Shown here in pieces: positions 45,461 to 55,397 of a DNA stretch of 64,000 nt. The stretch is from Vibrio sp. MedPE-SWchi (GTDB taxonomy: Bacteria > Pseudomonadota > Gammaproteobacteria > Enterobacterales > Vibrionaceae): NCBI GenBank assembly GCA_001874155.1, contig MPDB01000001.1:434001-498000 (forward strand). Direction: 5' to 3'. The notes below the pieces were generated by a model. The model worked only from the letters and a program-made list of their open reading frames with translations, was not told the origin of the DNA and ran no database searches. The first letter of the stretch is position 1. Each line of letters opens with the position of its first letter. A program made the translations under genes and the position numbers.

Positions 45461-48400
45461 TTAACAAACATCGATTGCATTCTTTATGCGCTTATCTGAC
45501 ACAGGGTAAGGCGTTCCTAACTGCTGAGCAAAGTAGCTAACCCTAAGCTCTTCAATCATCCACCTCACCTCTTTCACATTATCAGGCGTCGCCATTCCCT
45601 TGGGAATTTTATTAAGTAACTCTTTGTAATCATTCGTAACCGACTCAACCTTCAACATGTGCAAGCGATCTTTATTCGGATCGATCGGGAGCTTCTCCAT
45701 GCGTTTTTCTATCGCTTTCATATAACGAAGAATATCCGGCAGGCGCTTCCATCCACACTCGGTGGCAAAGCCTTTGAAGATCAGGCTTTCGACTTGCGCT
45801 TTGATGTCTGACAGTGCAAAGGCCATGGTAAAGTCGACTTTTCCTTTCAGTTTTTTATTGATACTGAAAGCCGTCGTCAAGATGGTTTCGACCTGTTTTG
45901 CCACATCAACAACCGTATCACCAAGCTCGGCACGGATGTGCTCTTTCATTCCCTCAAAGTTGTCGGCGTCCCAAACCAGCCCACCACGCTCTTCAATGAG
46001 TTTATCGATACCACAAGCGATGCAATCGTCGATAAGATCAAGAACACGTCCATAAGGGTTAAAGTAGAGACCAAGCTTCGATTTGTTTGGCAGATTCGAA
46101 TGCAAATACTTCACTGGTGAAGGAACGTTCAACAGGACTAGTCGGCGCTGACCTGCACGCATGGCAGACTCTTGCTCTTGTTCCGTCTCAAACAGTTTTA
46201 TCTCAACGCTATCTTTGGTATCCACTAGCGCTGGGTAGGCTTTAACTTCAAAGCCGCCGCGTTTCTGCTGATACACCTTAGGCAGTTCGCCGAAGCTCCA
46301 TGTATGCAAACCTTGCTGTTCAATATCGTCGTCGGCCACCTTCGACAAGGTCTCTTGTACTTTATCTTTTAGACTCTCTTTAAGCTCATGCAGATCTTTA
46401 TTCTCTTTAAGCTTGCGATTGCGATGATCCACCGCCCTGAAAGTCACCTTTAAGTGCTCAGGAATTTGGGCAAGATTCCAATCGTCACGCAACACTTCCA
46501 CACCCGTCATTCGGCGGAGCTCTTTTTCTAACGAGTCGAGCAGTGGCGCTTCCAACGCGGTTGCTCTCGCTAAGAAAGCATCGGCGTAGTTTGGTGCGGG
46601 TACAAAGTTCTTACGGATTGTCTTTGGTAGGGCTTTGATCATGCTAACAACGAGTTCATGACGTAACCCAGGGATTTGCCAGTCAAACCCTGCTTGCTCT
46701 ATTTGATTCAATATTGGCAGCGGCACATGAACCGTGACACCGTCACTATCTTCGCCTGGCTCAAATTGATAGCTCAGCTTGAGCTTAATACCATTTTGGT
46801 GCCAGAAGTTAGGATAATCGAGATCCGTTACATGGCTAGCATCGCCTCTAAACAACATCTCTTTTTCAAAATTGAGCAGCTCTTTGTTCTCTTTGCTCGC
46901 TTTTTTCCACCAGCTATCAAAGTGGCGACCCGAAACAACATTGGTATCCACGCGCTGATCATAGAAATCAAACAGCTCATCATCATCAACCAAAATGTCT
47001 CGACGACGTGATTTATGCTCTAGCTCTTCAACTTCCGCCAGTAACTTCCGGTTTTGTTTGAAGAACGGATGTTTGTTTTCCCACTCACCTTCAACCAATG
47101 CACTGCGGATAAATATCTCACGACTGATCGTGGCATCAATAGGCCCATAGTTCACTAGGCGTTTGGGAACGACTGGAATCCCGTATAGCATCACTTTCTC
47201 ATGCGCCATCACCGCAGCGCGTTTTTTCGACCAGTGCGGCTCGCTGTAGCTACGCTTAATCAGATGTCCAGCTAATGGCTCAATCCACTCTGGTTGGATC
47301 TTGGCAATGATACGACCCCATAACTTCGAGGTTTCCACTAGCTCCGCAGACATGATCCATTTGGGCTGTTTTTTGAATAAGCCCGAGGCTGGGAAAATAC
47401 TGAAACGTGCATTTCGCGCGCCTTGGTATTCACTCTTCTCTGGGTCTTTCACACCGATATGAGAAAGCAAGCCCGCCAAAATCGAGCTATGGACGTTTTG
47501 GTAAGAGCCCTCGTTGTCATTAAGCTTGAAATCCATCTCACGCATTGATTGGTGAATCTGGAAATAAACATCTTGCCATTCACGCACACGTAAATAGTTC
47601 AAAAAGTCTTTCTTACATTGCTTGCGGAATTGATTACCAGACAGCTCTTTTTGCTGCTTCTTAATGTAATCCCACAAGTTGACAAAGGTAAGGAAATCAG
47701 ACTCTTCATGGAAGAAACGCTTGTGTTTATCATCAGAGGATTGTTTTTTGTCTGACGGGCGCTCACGAGGATCTTGAATAGAGAGCGCCGAGGCGATAAT
47801 CATCAACTCTTTCAAACAACCATTGTTACTCGCTTCAAGAACCATACGAGCTAAGCGTGGATCGATAGGCAGTTTTGCTAGTTTACGACCCATCGGCGTT
47901 AACTGCTTCTTATCACTGCCACCATGCTTACTGCTCTTACTGTCGGCTGAGATCGCACCAAGCTCTTCAAGGAGGCGAACACCATCTTGAATGTTGCGCT
48001 TATCCGGTGCTTCCACAAATGGGAACGCTTGAATATCACCAAGCCCCAACGAGGTCATCTGCAGAATTACCGATGCTAGATTGGTACGAAGGATTTCAGG
48101 ATCGGTAAACTCAGGACGTGATTCAAAATCCTCTTCTGAATAAAGTCGAATACAGATACCTTCAGTCACACGACCACAACGACCTTTACGCTGATTGGCA
48201 CTGGCTTGAGACACAGGCTCGATTGGCAGTCGTTGAACTTTAGTGCGGTAGCTGTAGCGGCTGATTCGCGCCGTTCCTGGGTCTATTACATATTTAATGC
48301 CCGGTACGGTTAACGAGGTTTCGGCAACGTTGGTCGCCAAGACAATTCGTCGGCCAGAATGCGATTGGAATATTCGGTTCTGCTCGCTCGATGATAAACG

Positions 48401-49414
48401 CGCATAAAGAGGCACAACTTCGGTGTCGCGAAGGTTACGCTTGTTCAATGCATCAGCAGTATCACGTATCTCTCGCTCACCATTCATGAAGATCAGAATA
48501 TCGCCCTGCCCTTCATCACACAGCTCATCGACGGCTTCCAAGATACCTTCAAGTTGATCTCGATCGGTATCGTCTTCGCCACTCAATGGTCGATAACGGG
48601 TATCAACGGGATACGTTCGGCCAGAAACTTCAATAATTGGCGCGTTATTGAAATGCTTTGAGAAGCGTTCTGGATCGATGGTTGCCGAGGTAATGATGAT
48701 CTTTAAATCAGGGCGGCGTGGTAACAGCTCTTTCAAATACCCCAAGATAAAATCGATGTTCAGGCTTCGTTCGTGCGCTTCATCAATAATAATGGTGTCG
48801 TACTGATTCAGATAACGGTCGTGGCTAATTTCAGCCAGCAAGATACCGTCTGTCATCAGCTTGATCTGAGTCTTGTCTGAGATTTGATCGTTAAAACGAA
48901 CCTTATACCCGACGAAATCACCCAGTGGTGTCTGCACTTCTTCCGCTATACGATTCGCGACAGATCGCGCGGCCAATCGCCTTGGCTGAGTGTGGCCGAT
49001 GAGGCCATATTTCCCGCGCCCAAGTTCGGCACAAATCTTGGGAATTTGCGTTGTTTTACCCGAGCCAGTTTCACCCGCTACAATCACGACTTGATTGTTT
49101 TTAATCGCCTCTGCAATGTCGTCACGTCGCTGGCTAACGGGCAGAATATCTGGGTATTCTATTTTTGGTTGAAAGCTAATGCGCTGCTGAGCAGACATCA
49201 TTGACTTAGCGATATCAAGAGCGATTTCATCAAAAACCGAATTGCGTGACGCTTCTTTTTTTATTTTGCTTGCGCCGCTAATGCGTTTACTGAGACGAAA
49301 TCGATCACGCAACATGCACTCATTCAACGCTTTACGTAGCGATTGAGCACTGTTTGCAGATTGAGTGTTTTCAGGCTGGGTTTGAAATTCTTTTTTTGGC
49401 TGAGACGAGGTCAA
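45461..49414 (-). CDS. hrpA: ATP-dependent RNA helicase HrpA
   Basis: 1317 residues, the length of HrpA. DEAH-box motifs: VAGETGSGKTTQIPKI (Walker A), IIIDEAHERSLN, ITSATIDPERFS and QRKGRCGRVTEG. HA2 and OB-fold regions follow, with a long C-terminal DUF3418-type domain. The start is TTG 49414 with AGGAAC four bases upstream. The N-terminus (MLRDRFRLSKRISGASKI from residue 34) aligns with known HrpA N-termini, so the TTG start is credible. It acts on mRNA and on stalled or collided ribosomes. Monocistronic. Confidence 0.95.
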   Translation of the reverse strand: MTSSQPKKEFQTQPENTQSANSAQSLRKALNECMLRDRFRLSKRISGASKIKKEASRNSVFDEIALDIAKSMMSAQQRISFQPKIEYPDILPVSQRRDDIAEAIKNNQVVIVAGETGSGKTTQIPKICAELGRGKYGLIGHTQPRRLAARSVANRIAEEVQTPLGDFVGYKVRFNDQISDKTQIKLMTDGILLAEISHDRYLNQYDTIIIDEAHERSLNIDFILGYLKELLPRRPDLKIIITSATIDPERFSKHFNNAPIIEVSGRTYPVDTRYRPLSGEDDTDRDQLEGILEAVDELCDEGQGDILIFMNGEREIRDTADALNKRNLRDTEVVPLYARLSSSEQNRIFQSHSGRRIVLATNVAETSLTVPGIKYVIDPGTARISRYSYRTKVQRLPIEPVSQASANQRKGRCGRVTEGICIRLYSEEDFESRPEFTDPEILRTNLASVILQMTSLGLGDIQAFPFVEAPDKRNIQDGVRLLEELGAISADSKSSKHGGSDKKQLTPMGRKLAKLPIDPRLARMVLEASNNGCLKELMIIASALSIQDPRERPSDKKQSSDDKHKRFFHEESDFLTFVNLWDYIKKQQKELSGNQFRKQCKKDFLNYLRVREWQDVYFQIHQSMREMDFKLNDNEGSYQNVHSSILAGLLSHIGVKDPEKSEYQGARNARFSIFPASGLFKKQPKWIMSAELVETSKLWGRIIAKIQPEWIEPLAGHLIKRSYSEPHWSKKRAAVMAHEKVMLYGIPVVPKRLVNYGPIDATISREIFIRSALVEGEWENKHPFFKQNRKLLAEVEELEHKSRRRDILVDDDELFDFYDQRVDTNVVSGRHFDSWWKKASKENKELLNFEKEMLFRGDASHVTDLDYPNFWHQNGIKLKLSYQFEPGEDSDGVTVHVPLPILNQIEQAGFDWQIPGLRHELVVSMIKALPKTIRKNFVPAPNYADAFLARATALEAPLLDSLEKELRRMTGVEVLRDDWNLAQIPEHLKVTFRAVDHRNRKLKENKDLHELKESLKDKVQETLSKVADDDIEQQGLHTWSFGELPKVYQQKRGGFEVKAYPALVDTKDSVEIKLFETEQEQESAMRAGQRRLVLLNVPSPVKYLHSNLPNKSKLGLYFNPYGRVLDLIDDCIACGIDKLIEERGGLVWDADNFEGMKEHIRAELGDTVVDVAKQVETILTTAFSINKKLKGKVDFTMAFALSDIKAQVESLIFKGFATECGWKRLPDILRYMKAIEKRMEKLPIDPNKDRLHMLKVESVTNDYKELLNKIPKGMATPDNVKEVRWMIEELRVSYFAQQLGTPYPVSDKRIKNAIDVC

Positions 49415-49487
49415 AGCAGTTCCTATTTAATCTAAGCATATAAAACTGCGCGGATTGTAACACTTTTCCGGTTTCGACAAAAAACAA

Positions 49488-49520
49488 AAACGCCTATTGC
49501 TATTACGCATATAGGCGTTT
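49488..49520 (-). terminator. Terminator of the OmpV-like gene
   Basis: aaacgcctat pairs with ataggcgttt. On the minus strand it is followed by TTGTTTTTTGT. It separates the OmpV-like gene from hrpA. Confidence 0.8.
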
Positions 49521-49539
49521 GTTTATTGGTTTAAATCAG

Positions 49540-50937
49540 CTAGAAATCGAATTGAAGATAGATCGTGTTGTAGTTACTGCCACCTTTGATTCGGCCATAT
49601 TGAGAGGCTTTCTCAAAAATCGCTGAGCGGTGATGGATCGAGTACCCCAACCACATGTTGTTCAGCCCATCTTGAGACAGTAGATCACCCACATTGACAT
49701 CAAAAGAGAAGTCCAAGTAATTCAGTAGCTTGCTAGGAACTTTATCTTTGTTTTCCAACTCTGTCCCTTCGACATAAGTGATGCTGTCGATGTAAGAAAG
49801 ACCTTCAGCAACACCAAAGCGCCATTTCACTGGCCAGTCTACGGTGTAATAAGCCTTAATAGCCGCAACGTATTCGGTGCTCGAAGATTGAACCTCAGAC
49901 GACCAATGATGCACGATACCTGGCGTGAGGTAGATATCGATAGGCAAACCAAATAGCTCATCAGTCAGCGGGTGACCATAGAACACCGAACTGAGTTGGT
50001 TATTGAATTCATCTTTCTCAGAGTTGAATTTAATAATGTCACCAATGTTCGAAGGTGTTGCCCAACCGTGCGCGACTCGAACATAGCGTTTGTTGCTAAG
50101 CGCAGATTTAGGCGCCTTATCTCGGTCATTAAAGAAGCCAAAGCCAAAGTAAAATTCACCTTGATAACGATCTTGTACCGTTTCGCTGTCATAGGCGTTA
50201 TTGTCTAGCCTTGTGACTGCTGTAGACCCCATCAAATAGAGATTTGAAATAACGTGGTAGCGAATGTCTAACCCAACTTTCGCATCAACACCGGCGCTAA
50301 CATCTTGTCCAAAATCGTAATTAGAGAACCCGTAATACACACTGTTAAAGTCTCGACTTTTAAATCGAAGTGTCGCCTTGGGTTTCAATTCCCAATCGCC
50401 TGTCTCGTAAACACCACTAATGCTGGCATTACTGTGCCAATTGAAGCGACTGTCAGTCATAAACTCAAGGTCAGCCGTCCACATATCATCGATAGGATAG
50501 GAGAACTGAGCACCAATATCGGCGGTATCGCCTTCGTATCCATTTTGATAGCTTGCTGGTATGTCGACAAATCGCATTCTGATTAATGCGTTGAGTTCAA
50601 ATGCTTTATCGTCGGGTTGGTATAAATAAGCGCCAAATTCAGTCCCTTCAAAAAACACGTAGTCATTCTTAAAGAACAACATGGGAATGAACGTACCAAC
50701 GGAGCGGTCTCCGACTTCATTGTAAAATGGGATAGAAGCAAGTCGAGTCATTGCCGCAATGCCCCATTGCTGTTCCGCAATGACACTTGGATCCGTGACG
50801 TCTACTACTGTATCTGCATTTTCTACTTCGGCTATAGGGCGTGATTCACCCTCACTTTCCGCCAACACCGGCATACTGGCGACACCACTGCCGAAGAAAA
50901 ATGCGCATTGAGCTAACAACAGTCTATTTTTCATCAT
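49540..50937 (-). CDS. MipA/OmpV-family outer-membrane protein
   Basis: 465 residues with signal peptide to about Ala26 (MPVLA-ESE). The mature part begins with an acidic linker, then beta-strands with WGIAAMTRLASIPFYNE and GTFIPMLFFKND. It ends NYNTIYLQFDF, with a terminal aromatic for outer-membrane insertion. The MipA/OmpV assignment rests on overall pattern and length; the usual family is shorter (~260), so this is a larger relative. Function (scaffold or channel) unknown. Two adjacent ATGs at the start. Confidence 0.75.
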   Translation of the reverse strand: MMKNRLLLAQCAFFFGSGVASMPVLAESEGESRPIAEVENADTVVDVTDPSVIAEQQWGIAAMTRLASIPFYNEVGDRSVGTFIPMLFFKNDYVFFEGTEFGAYLYQPDDKAFELNALIRMRFVDIPASYQNGYEGDTADIGAQFSYPIDDMWTADLEFMTDSRFNWHSNASISGVYETGDWELKPKATLRFKSRDFNSVYYGFSNYDFGQDVSAGVDAKVGLDIRYHVISNLYLMGSTAVTRLDNNAYDSETVQDRYQGEFYFGFGFFNDRDKAPKSALSNKRYVRVAHGWATPSNIGDIIKFNSEKDEFNNQLSSVFYGHPLTDELFGLPIDIYLTPGIVHHWSSEVQSSSTEYVAAIKAYYTVDWPVKWRFGVAEGLSYIDSITYVEGTELENKDKVPSKLLNYLDFSFDVNVGDLLSQDGLNNMWLGYSIHHRSAIFEKASQYGRIKGGSNYNTIYLQFDF

Positions 50938-51059
50938 GATTTATTTCTCTTGTTCCTTGCTCAACATCACCAATTTAATCACTAATTTATCATCAAACCT
51001 TATGCTTCAAGGTGATTCGCCGTTACAATAGTATATATGTTCGCTCAAATGACAGAATT

Positions 51060-51422
51060 GTGAAAGTATCTGATTTAAAAAAAATTCTCGATGCTCTACC
51101 CGAAGGCAGCGACCCAGACATTGTGATGGGAGAAGAGTGGCTACCAGAACGACTCATAGACACCACTCTCGATGGAGAACTTCTGTTTCTAGAGTTCGAT
51201 AATGCGCCAGAAGAGTCTCAAGGTGATGAAGAAGGTAGAGGCTTTGTGGAGCATGAAGTCGATATGATTCGCCACCGTTTCGAGCAGATCATTGAAGACG
51301 CCTCTGACACAAAAACAAAAGCCGATGCAATGGTCTCACTTTTTCTTATGGGGCACGAATCATCAAGCTCAGAAATCATTGAAATCCTCGAAGATCCTGA
51401 GGTTCACGACGCGCCGGAATAG
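51060..51422 (+). CDS. Uncharacterised acidic protein
   Basis: 120 residues from GTG 51060 (KVSDLKKILDALPEGSDPD). The frame stays open to a GTG at 51012, so the start is uncertain. It is strongly acidic (EESQGDEEGRGFVEHEVD) with a short helical C-terminal part. Divergent from the OmpV-like gene. No family recognised. It could be a small regulatory or binding protein. Confidence 0.65.
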   Translation: MKVSDLKKILDALPEGSDPDIVMGEEWLPERLIDTTLDGELLFLEFDNAPEESQGDEEGRGFVEHEVDMIRHRFEQIIEDASDTKTKADAMVSLFLMGHESSSSEIIEILEDPEVHDAPE

Positions 51423-51645
51423 GTTTGCAGCCTTATTTAGTGCCGCTCTTCCTCCTACTTTTCTGTTTCCGTGATTGTGTAAACAATCGTAAACCAACTT
51501 GTGATTTATCCCCTTCGCCCCTATTACTTAACTAAATGGCTTAGTGAACTTTAAAGCTAGGCCCATAAATAGCAGGCTCTTGAAGAACATCAACGATGAA
51601 AGAGACCTCAAAAATAGTGCGTAGAAAGTAAAATGAGGAACTCTT

Positions 51646-52092
51646 ATGTTTAATGCGATCACATCTATTTTCAAACAACTCCTTGAAGGTGAAGATTTAA
51701 GCGGCACACAAAATAAAAACCCTAACCTAGCCATCGCGTGCTTACTCTGCGAAGTCGCGGGTGCCGACCACCAAATTAATCAGGTAGAAAGAGACGCAAA
51801 ACATCAGTTGATAGAGCGCTTGTTAGGATTAACGGAACAAGAGGCCAATGAGCTCCTCAATCAAGCTGAAGGCATTTCGAAAGATTCTGCCTCGCTGTAT
51901 GAGTTCACTTCACAATTGAGAGAGCTGTCGCGAGAGACTCGCTTTGAACTGATTAAAGCCATGTGGGAGGTGGCGCACGCAGATGGAGAGATCGACCCAC
52001 TTGAGGACGCCGTCATTCGTAAAACGGCCGAGCTCTTGTATGTCGATCACAGTGAGTTCATTCGCGCCAAACTGTCGGTCATAGACAAATAG
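51646..52092 (+). CDS. TerB-like (tellurite-resistance family) protein
   Basis: 148 residues, mainly helical. Metal-binding-type acidic segments recur in the TerB pattern: LLCEVAGADHQINQVERDA and WEVAHADGEIDPLEDAVIRK, two repeats of A-D-x-x-I/Q-x-x-x-E. GAGG precedes the ATG. TerB domains occur in stress-response and membrane-associated complexes; no other ter genes are nearby, so tellurite resistance itself is not implied. Monocistronic. Confidence 0.85.
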   Translation: MFNAITSIFKQLLEGEDLSGTQNKNPNLAIACLLCEVAGADHQINQVERDAKHQLIERLLGLTEQEANELLNQAEGISKDSASLYEFTSQLRELSRETRFELIKAMWEVAHADGEIDPLEDAVIRKTAELLYVDHSEFIRAKLSVIDK

Positions 52093-52173
52093 TGCAAAGA
52101 ACGCACGGCGGAAATTAGTAGTGGGCAATAGCGCCCATTGAGAATAGTGCCCATAGAGATCGATACAAACAAT

Positions 52174-52208
52174 TAGGCTCTATTGGCATTTACAGTCAAT
52201 AGAGCCTA
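52174..52208. terminator. Stem-loop between convergent genes
   Basis: taggctctattg / caatagagccta form a 12-bp stem with an 11-base loop. The flanks lack a long T-run. Confidence 0.65.
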
Positions 52209-52256
52209 ATCATTTGTAAGAGATGTTTTTTAGCCAAGCGTTACGAGCAAATGCTT

Positions 52257-52787
52257 TTACAACATAGTCAGAGCGAGTTTGGCCAGGTTATAGGCGTCGA
52301 CGTATCCTGAATGTTGGCGTCCTTCCCACTCTATATCTTTGGCTTCCTGAGCCGCTCGATGCCCTATGCGTTTGTCTTTGAGTCGATTCTGAATTCGATA
52401 CAAGGTAGCGAGATTAATGAACTCTTTAAACGGCATATCAAGACCTTTATCTCGACATTCGTTAAATAGAATCTGATCATCACGACCCCAAGCCGCGTAA
52501 ATCTTGTTTGGCCCACCAAAGTTTTTCTGCACAGACTGCATGACCGCGTTTAAAGGTCTTCCCTGTTTTTCTATTTTTCGAGGGGTTATACCCGTCAGTT
52601 CAGCACAAAACAGCGACACTTCATCCTGTTCCGGTTTTACATAATATTGAGCACGCTTAACGATCTCGCCTTTCGCAACATCGATCTCAGCCAAGCCTAC
52701 TTCTATGATTTCACCCGTAGTGCCTACGCCGTCTACGTTCCAACAACACATTTCTAAATCGAAACACACGACACGGTTATAGTTCAT
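52257..52787 (-). CDS. DnaQ-fold 3'-5' exonuclease
   Basis: 176 residues. The exonuclease I motif is Asp10/Glu12 (VVCFDLEMCC). Then VGTTGEIIEVGLAEID, the middle Asp in AAWGRDDQILF, and a C-terminal HSGYVDAYNLAKL (DEDDh type). It is KapD/Eri-like rather than a polymerase proofreading subunit. Substrate (RNA or DNA ends) unknown. Monocistronic. Confidence 0.9.
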   Translation of the reverse strand: MNYNRVVCFDLEMCCWNVDGVGTTGEIIEVGLAEIDVAKGEIVKRAQYYVKPEQDEVSLFCAELTGITPRKIEKQGRPLNAVMQSVQKNFGGPNKIYAAWGRDDQILFNECRDKGLDMPFKEFINLATLYRIQNRLKDKRIGHRAAQEAKDIEWEGRQHSGYVDAYNLAKLALTML

Positions 52788-52869
52788 TGCCAGCCTTTAC
52801 CAACCATTCAATTTCTCGAAAGCGCCAGATTCTACCTTATTCAACAGAAAAAGTAGAGCCACAATAAAA

Positions 52870-52903
52870 AGAGCCAAACCCTTTTAATACTGAGTTTGGC
52901 TCT
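52870..52903 (-). terminator. Terminator of the PLP-enzyme gene
   Basis: On the minus strand, AGAGCCAAAC ... GTTTGGCTCT is followed by TTTTTATTG. Confidence 0.85.
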
Positions 52904-52954
52904 ATCACACACGTTGATGTTTAAGCTATTCGTCAGTGACGTTTCATTCGTTCA

Positions 52955-54208
52955 CTAAAGTATAGATTCCAATGCATGGAAGAATCGATCTATCTCATCT
53001 TTGGTATTGTAGTGCATCAAGCCAACTCGCAGAATTCCCCCCTTATCAGTCACACCCAACGCGTCGGTTAATCGATCGGCGTATAAGTGCCCGCTCCAAG
53101 TATAGATCTCATGCTCTCCAAGGTGCTTGGCCACATCAGCAGGGGCAATGTCACCAAATCGAAGGGCAAATGTTGCGGTTCGGTTCTCTACCTTAGGCTC
53201 GCCAAACAACTCGATAGAAGGAAACTCGGTCAGGCGGAGCAAAAAGTAGCGCGCAAGTGACTGCTCGTACTGATGAATATTTGCATACGCAGCTTCTAGC
53301 TTACCTCTTAGAGACTCTCCGACGCCCTGCCCTTCACCTAACGATGCTAAATAATCGATTGTTTCTGAAAACGCAGACAAAGCTTCAAAGTTGAGTGTCC
53401 CTGTTTCCCAACAATTCGGCGCATGCGTGGGCGCAGGCTCTACCTTGTATGGCGTGTACTTTTCAAGTTGCTCTTTACGCCCATAGATAATGCCTAAATG
53501 CGGACCAAAGAACTTGTAGGCCGAGCCGGCAACAAAATCAGCGCCGAGTTGTTGAACGTCGATGATTTGATGGGGTAACAGGTGAACGGCATCGATGAAC
53601 ACGACACTTCCATTGGCCTTGGCCAGTTCTGTCACCTTGTTCACATCAACTAGGGTTCCAGAGAGATTACTTGCCGCCGTCACGGCAACAAGGCGTGTTT
53701 TTTCATTCAGTAGCGACTCAAACTTGTCCAAATCTAGATTACAGCTGGCGTCTTTTACTGGCACATAGTGCACGATAACGCCTTTGTCTTTTGCCGCCAT
53801 CGCCCAGGAAGATCGATTCGAACCATGATCCGCATCGCTAAGAATGATTTCATCACCCGCTTGCCAGTCTTGACTGATCGCTCGGCTAAAGTGAAACGCC
53901 ATGGTGGTCATGTTCGCGCCAAAAACGATTTCATCTTTCGATGCTGCACCCAATAGTGCTGCCGCTTTTTCTCGACAAACATTGACCAGATCAACCGTCT
54001 TTCGACTCACCGAAAACTGGCCACCCAAGTTGGAGTTACCCTGCTTTAAATAACGTGAAAAGCCATCAATAACCTTTTGTGGTAACTGGGTGCCACCAGG
54101 CCCATCGAAATAGACGGGAGAAACCGATTGGCTGGTCTCAGATAACGCTGGAAACTGACTTCTTAATTTCGCGATATTTGATTGATTAAGCGGTAAAGAC
54201 GAAGACAT
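52955..54208 (-). CDS. Cysteine desulfurase-like PLP enzyme (VC1184-type) lacking the catalytic Cys
   Basis: 417 residues from ATG 54208, with AAGGAG just upstream; an upstream in-frame start at 54277 is less likely. The NifS/SufS fold is clear: PVYFDGPGGTQLPQKVIDGF at the start, VFIDAVHLLPHQI, and the PLP lysine in GSAYKFFGPHLGIIYGRKE. Where SufS/CsdA has the active cysteine (RxGHHCA), this protein has YTWSGHLYADR, so the Cys is replaced. It should therefore act as another PLP lyase or transaminase. Its start overlaps the end of the 2OG-Fe(II) dioxygenase gene by 23 bp, giving a tightly coupled pair. It fits the am_tr_V_VC1184 family (TIGR01976). Confidence 0.88.
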   Translation of the reverse strand: MSSSLPLNQSNIAKLRSQFPALSETSQSVSPVYFDGPGGTQLPQKVIDGFSRYLKQGNSNLGGQFSVSRKTVDLVNVCREKAAALLGAASKDEIVFGANMTTMAFHFSRAISQDWQAGDEIILSDADHGSNRSSWAMAAKDKGVIVHYVPVKDASCNLDLDKFESLLNEKTRLVAVTAASNLSGTLVDVNKVTELAKANGSVVFIDAVHLLPHQIIDVQQLGADFVAGSAYKFFGPHLGIIYGRKEQLEKYTPYKVEPAPTHAPNCWETGTLNFEALSAFSETIDYLASLGEGQGVGESLRGKLEAAYANIHQYEQSLARYFLLRLTEFPSIELFGEPKVENRTATFALRFGDIAPADVAKHLGEHEIYTWSGHLYADRLTDALGVTDKGGILRVGLMHYNTKDEIDRFFHALESIL

Positions 54209-54824
54209 CTCGAACTCCTTTTTCACCGATTTCACTCGATAGTGTTTCGGAAATATGGTGAAAGAATCGTGAGTCATTCAAAATCACAAACTGATTCTCT
54301 TCCAACACGGTATTCATATGCGGGTGCTGCTCTACAGGCGAGCCGAATATTTGGGTAAAACCACCCGTTATGTGTTTGCGCTGCACGCAGAATATGCCGA
54401 CGAAGCGATAGCCATCTTGGTGAATACCTTCCGGTGCGGGCGCGCTAGTGGAGTCTGAATCACAGGTCACTCGAATTTGATGGACATCGACAACAGAATT
54501 GTCTTTGTCTGTCCCTGTGCGCTGCATAAAGGATTTAAGTACATGCTGAAAATGCGGAGTTTGAACCATCTCCCCGTCCATCTCGGCGAAGTCTCGTTCA
54601 ATGTCTCCGACAACACGGTTGAACTCTGATGACTGAGTAAACGTGCTGTGAGGTAGACGCGCTATCTCACCGTCTTCAGCCTGAAAACGTGCATAAGTGC
54701 GATACCGATGGTCACTGTCTACGTATTTGTCTGCGGGTAAATCGTCAAAGTACGAAGAGAGTTGTGGTGCAATACTGCCTGGCGTTTGAAAAGCTTCGAT
54801 GAGAAATTTATTTTCCATTTCCAT
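54186..54824 (-). CDS. 2OG-Fe(II) dioxygenase (PF10014 type)
   Basis: 212 residues from ATG 54824, with AAGGA seven bases upstream; the frame opens earlier at 54863. The iron ligands are His135-x-Asp137 (PEGIHQDGYRFVGIF) and a distal His near 189 (DSRFFHHISETL). This matches the family that contains isoleucine-4-hydroxylase and BsmA. Known relatives hydroxylate free amino acids. It is translationally coupled to the PLP enzyme. I infer a short amino-acid modification route: hydroxylation, then a PLP-dependent step. Substrate unknown. Confidence 0.88.
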   Translation of the reverse strand: MEMENKFLIEAFQTPGSIAPQLSSYFDDLPADKYVDSDHRYRTYARFQAEDGEIARLPHSTFTQSSEFNRVVGDIERDFAEMDGEMVQTPHFQHVLKSFMQRTGTDKDNSVVDVHQIRVTCDSDSTSAPAPEGIHQDGYRFVGIFCVQRKHITGGFTQIFGSPVEQHPHMNTVLEENQFVILNDSRFFHHISETLSSEIGEKGVRDVFVFTA

Positions 54825-55397
54825 GACTTGTCCTTGTTTGCTTACGCTACTTTTGGTTAACACTAAATTAACAACAAGCTTATTATCCCGCCCGATAATA
54901 TTTTTTCAATACATAAAACCAAATACAAAGTTAAATGCCAGAAATAAAACTACTCAAGTTAAAAAAACAGCATGTATAACCAATCGAAAGATTCTACTCG
55001 GTATTAAATACTGCAAGGTAGAGAGGTTGCAGCACGTTGATAACGTAATCCTTGCATCAACATCCACTTCATCTTGATCGTCACGCTCAACAATACAGGC
55101 AATATCCAAGCGAAATAGAAAGCCAAGTTTTAGGACAACCACCCCATCCCGACTTGCCGTTCAATAACAAGCATCAATTTCGGCATTTTAGTGAGTTTTA
55201 CCAGACTGATTATCGAGGGTTAACCCATTGAAATATTGTATTTTTGTTATGGTTGACCTTGATATATGCTGCTATTGATATAATTGTTTACCGCGGCTTG
55301 TTGTAGAAGGGAAAGACACCAAGCCACCTACTTCGTATGATTTAACAAACGGAACTGACTCGGTATTAAGCCAATTGACCACCATCGACTAGAAGCC
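54825..55397. other. Long intergenic region between the dioxygenase and PilZ genes
   Basis: 573 bp, AT-rich, with many short tracts and no convincing gene on either strand. It holds the dioxygenase promoter on the left. TATAAT at 55279-55284 is a candidate -10 for the PilZ gene. No repeats, attachment site or integron attC recognised. Confidence 0.55.

Noticed and set aside
51646..52092. Tellurite-resistance operon
   Set aside because: Only a lone TerB-like gene is present; no other ter genes flank it.
52955..54208. Annotation as a cysteine desulfurase for Fe-S assembly
   Set aside because: The catalytic Cys is replaced, no suf/isc genes are nearby, and the gene is paired with a dioxygenase.
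54825..55397. Possible integron attC site or mobile-element scar in the long AT-rich gap
   Set aside because: No core-site motif, terminal inverted repeat or target duplication could be found.
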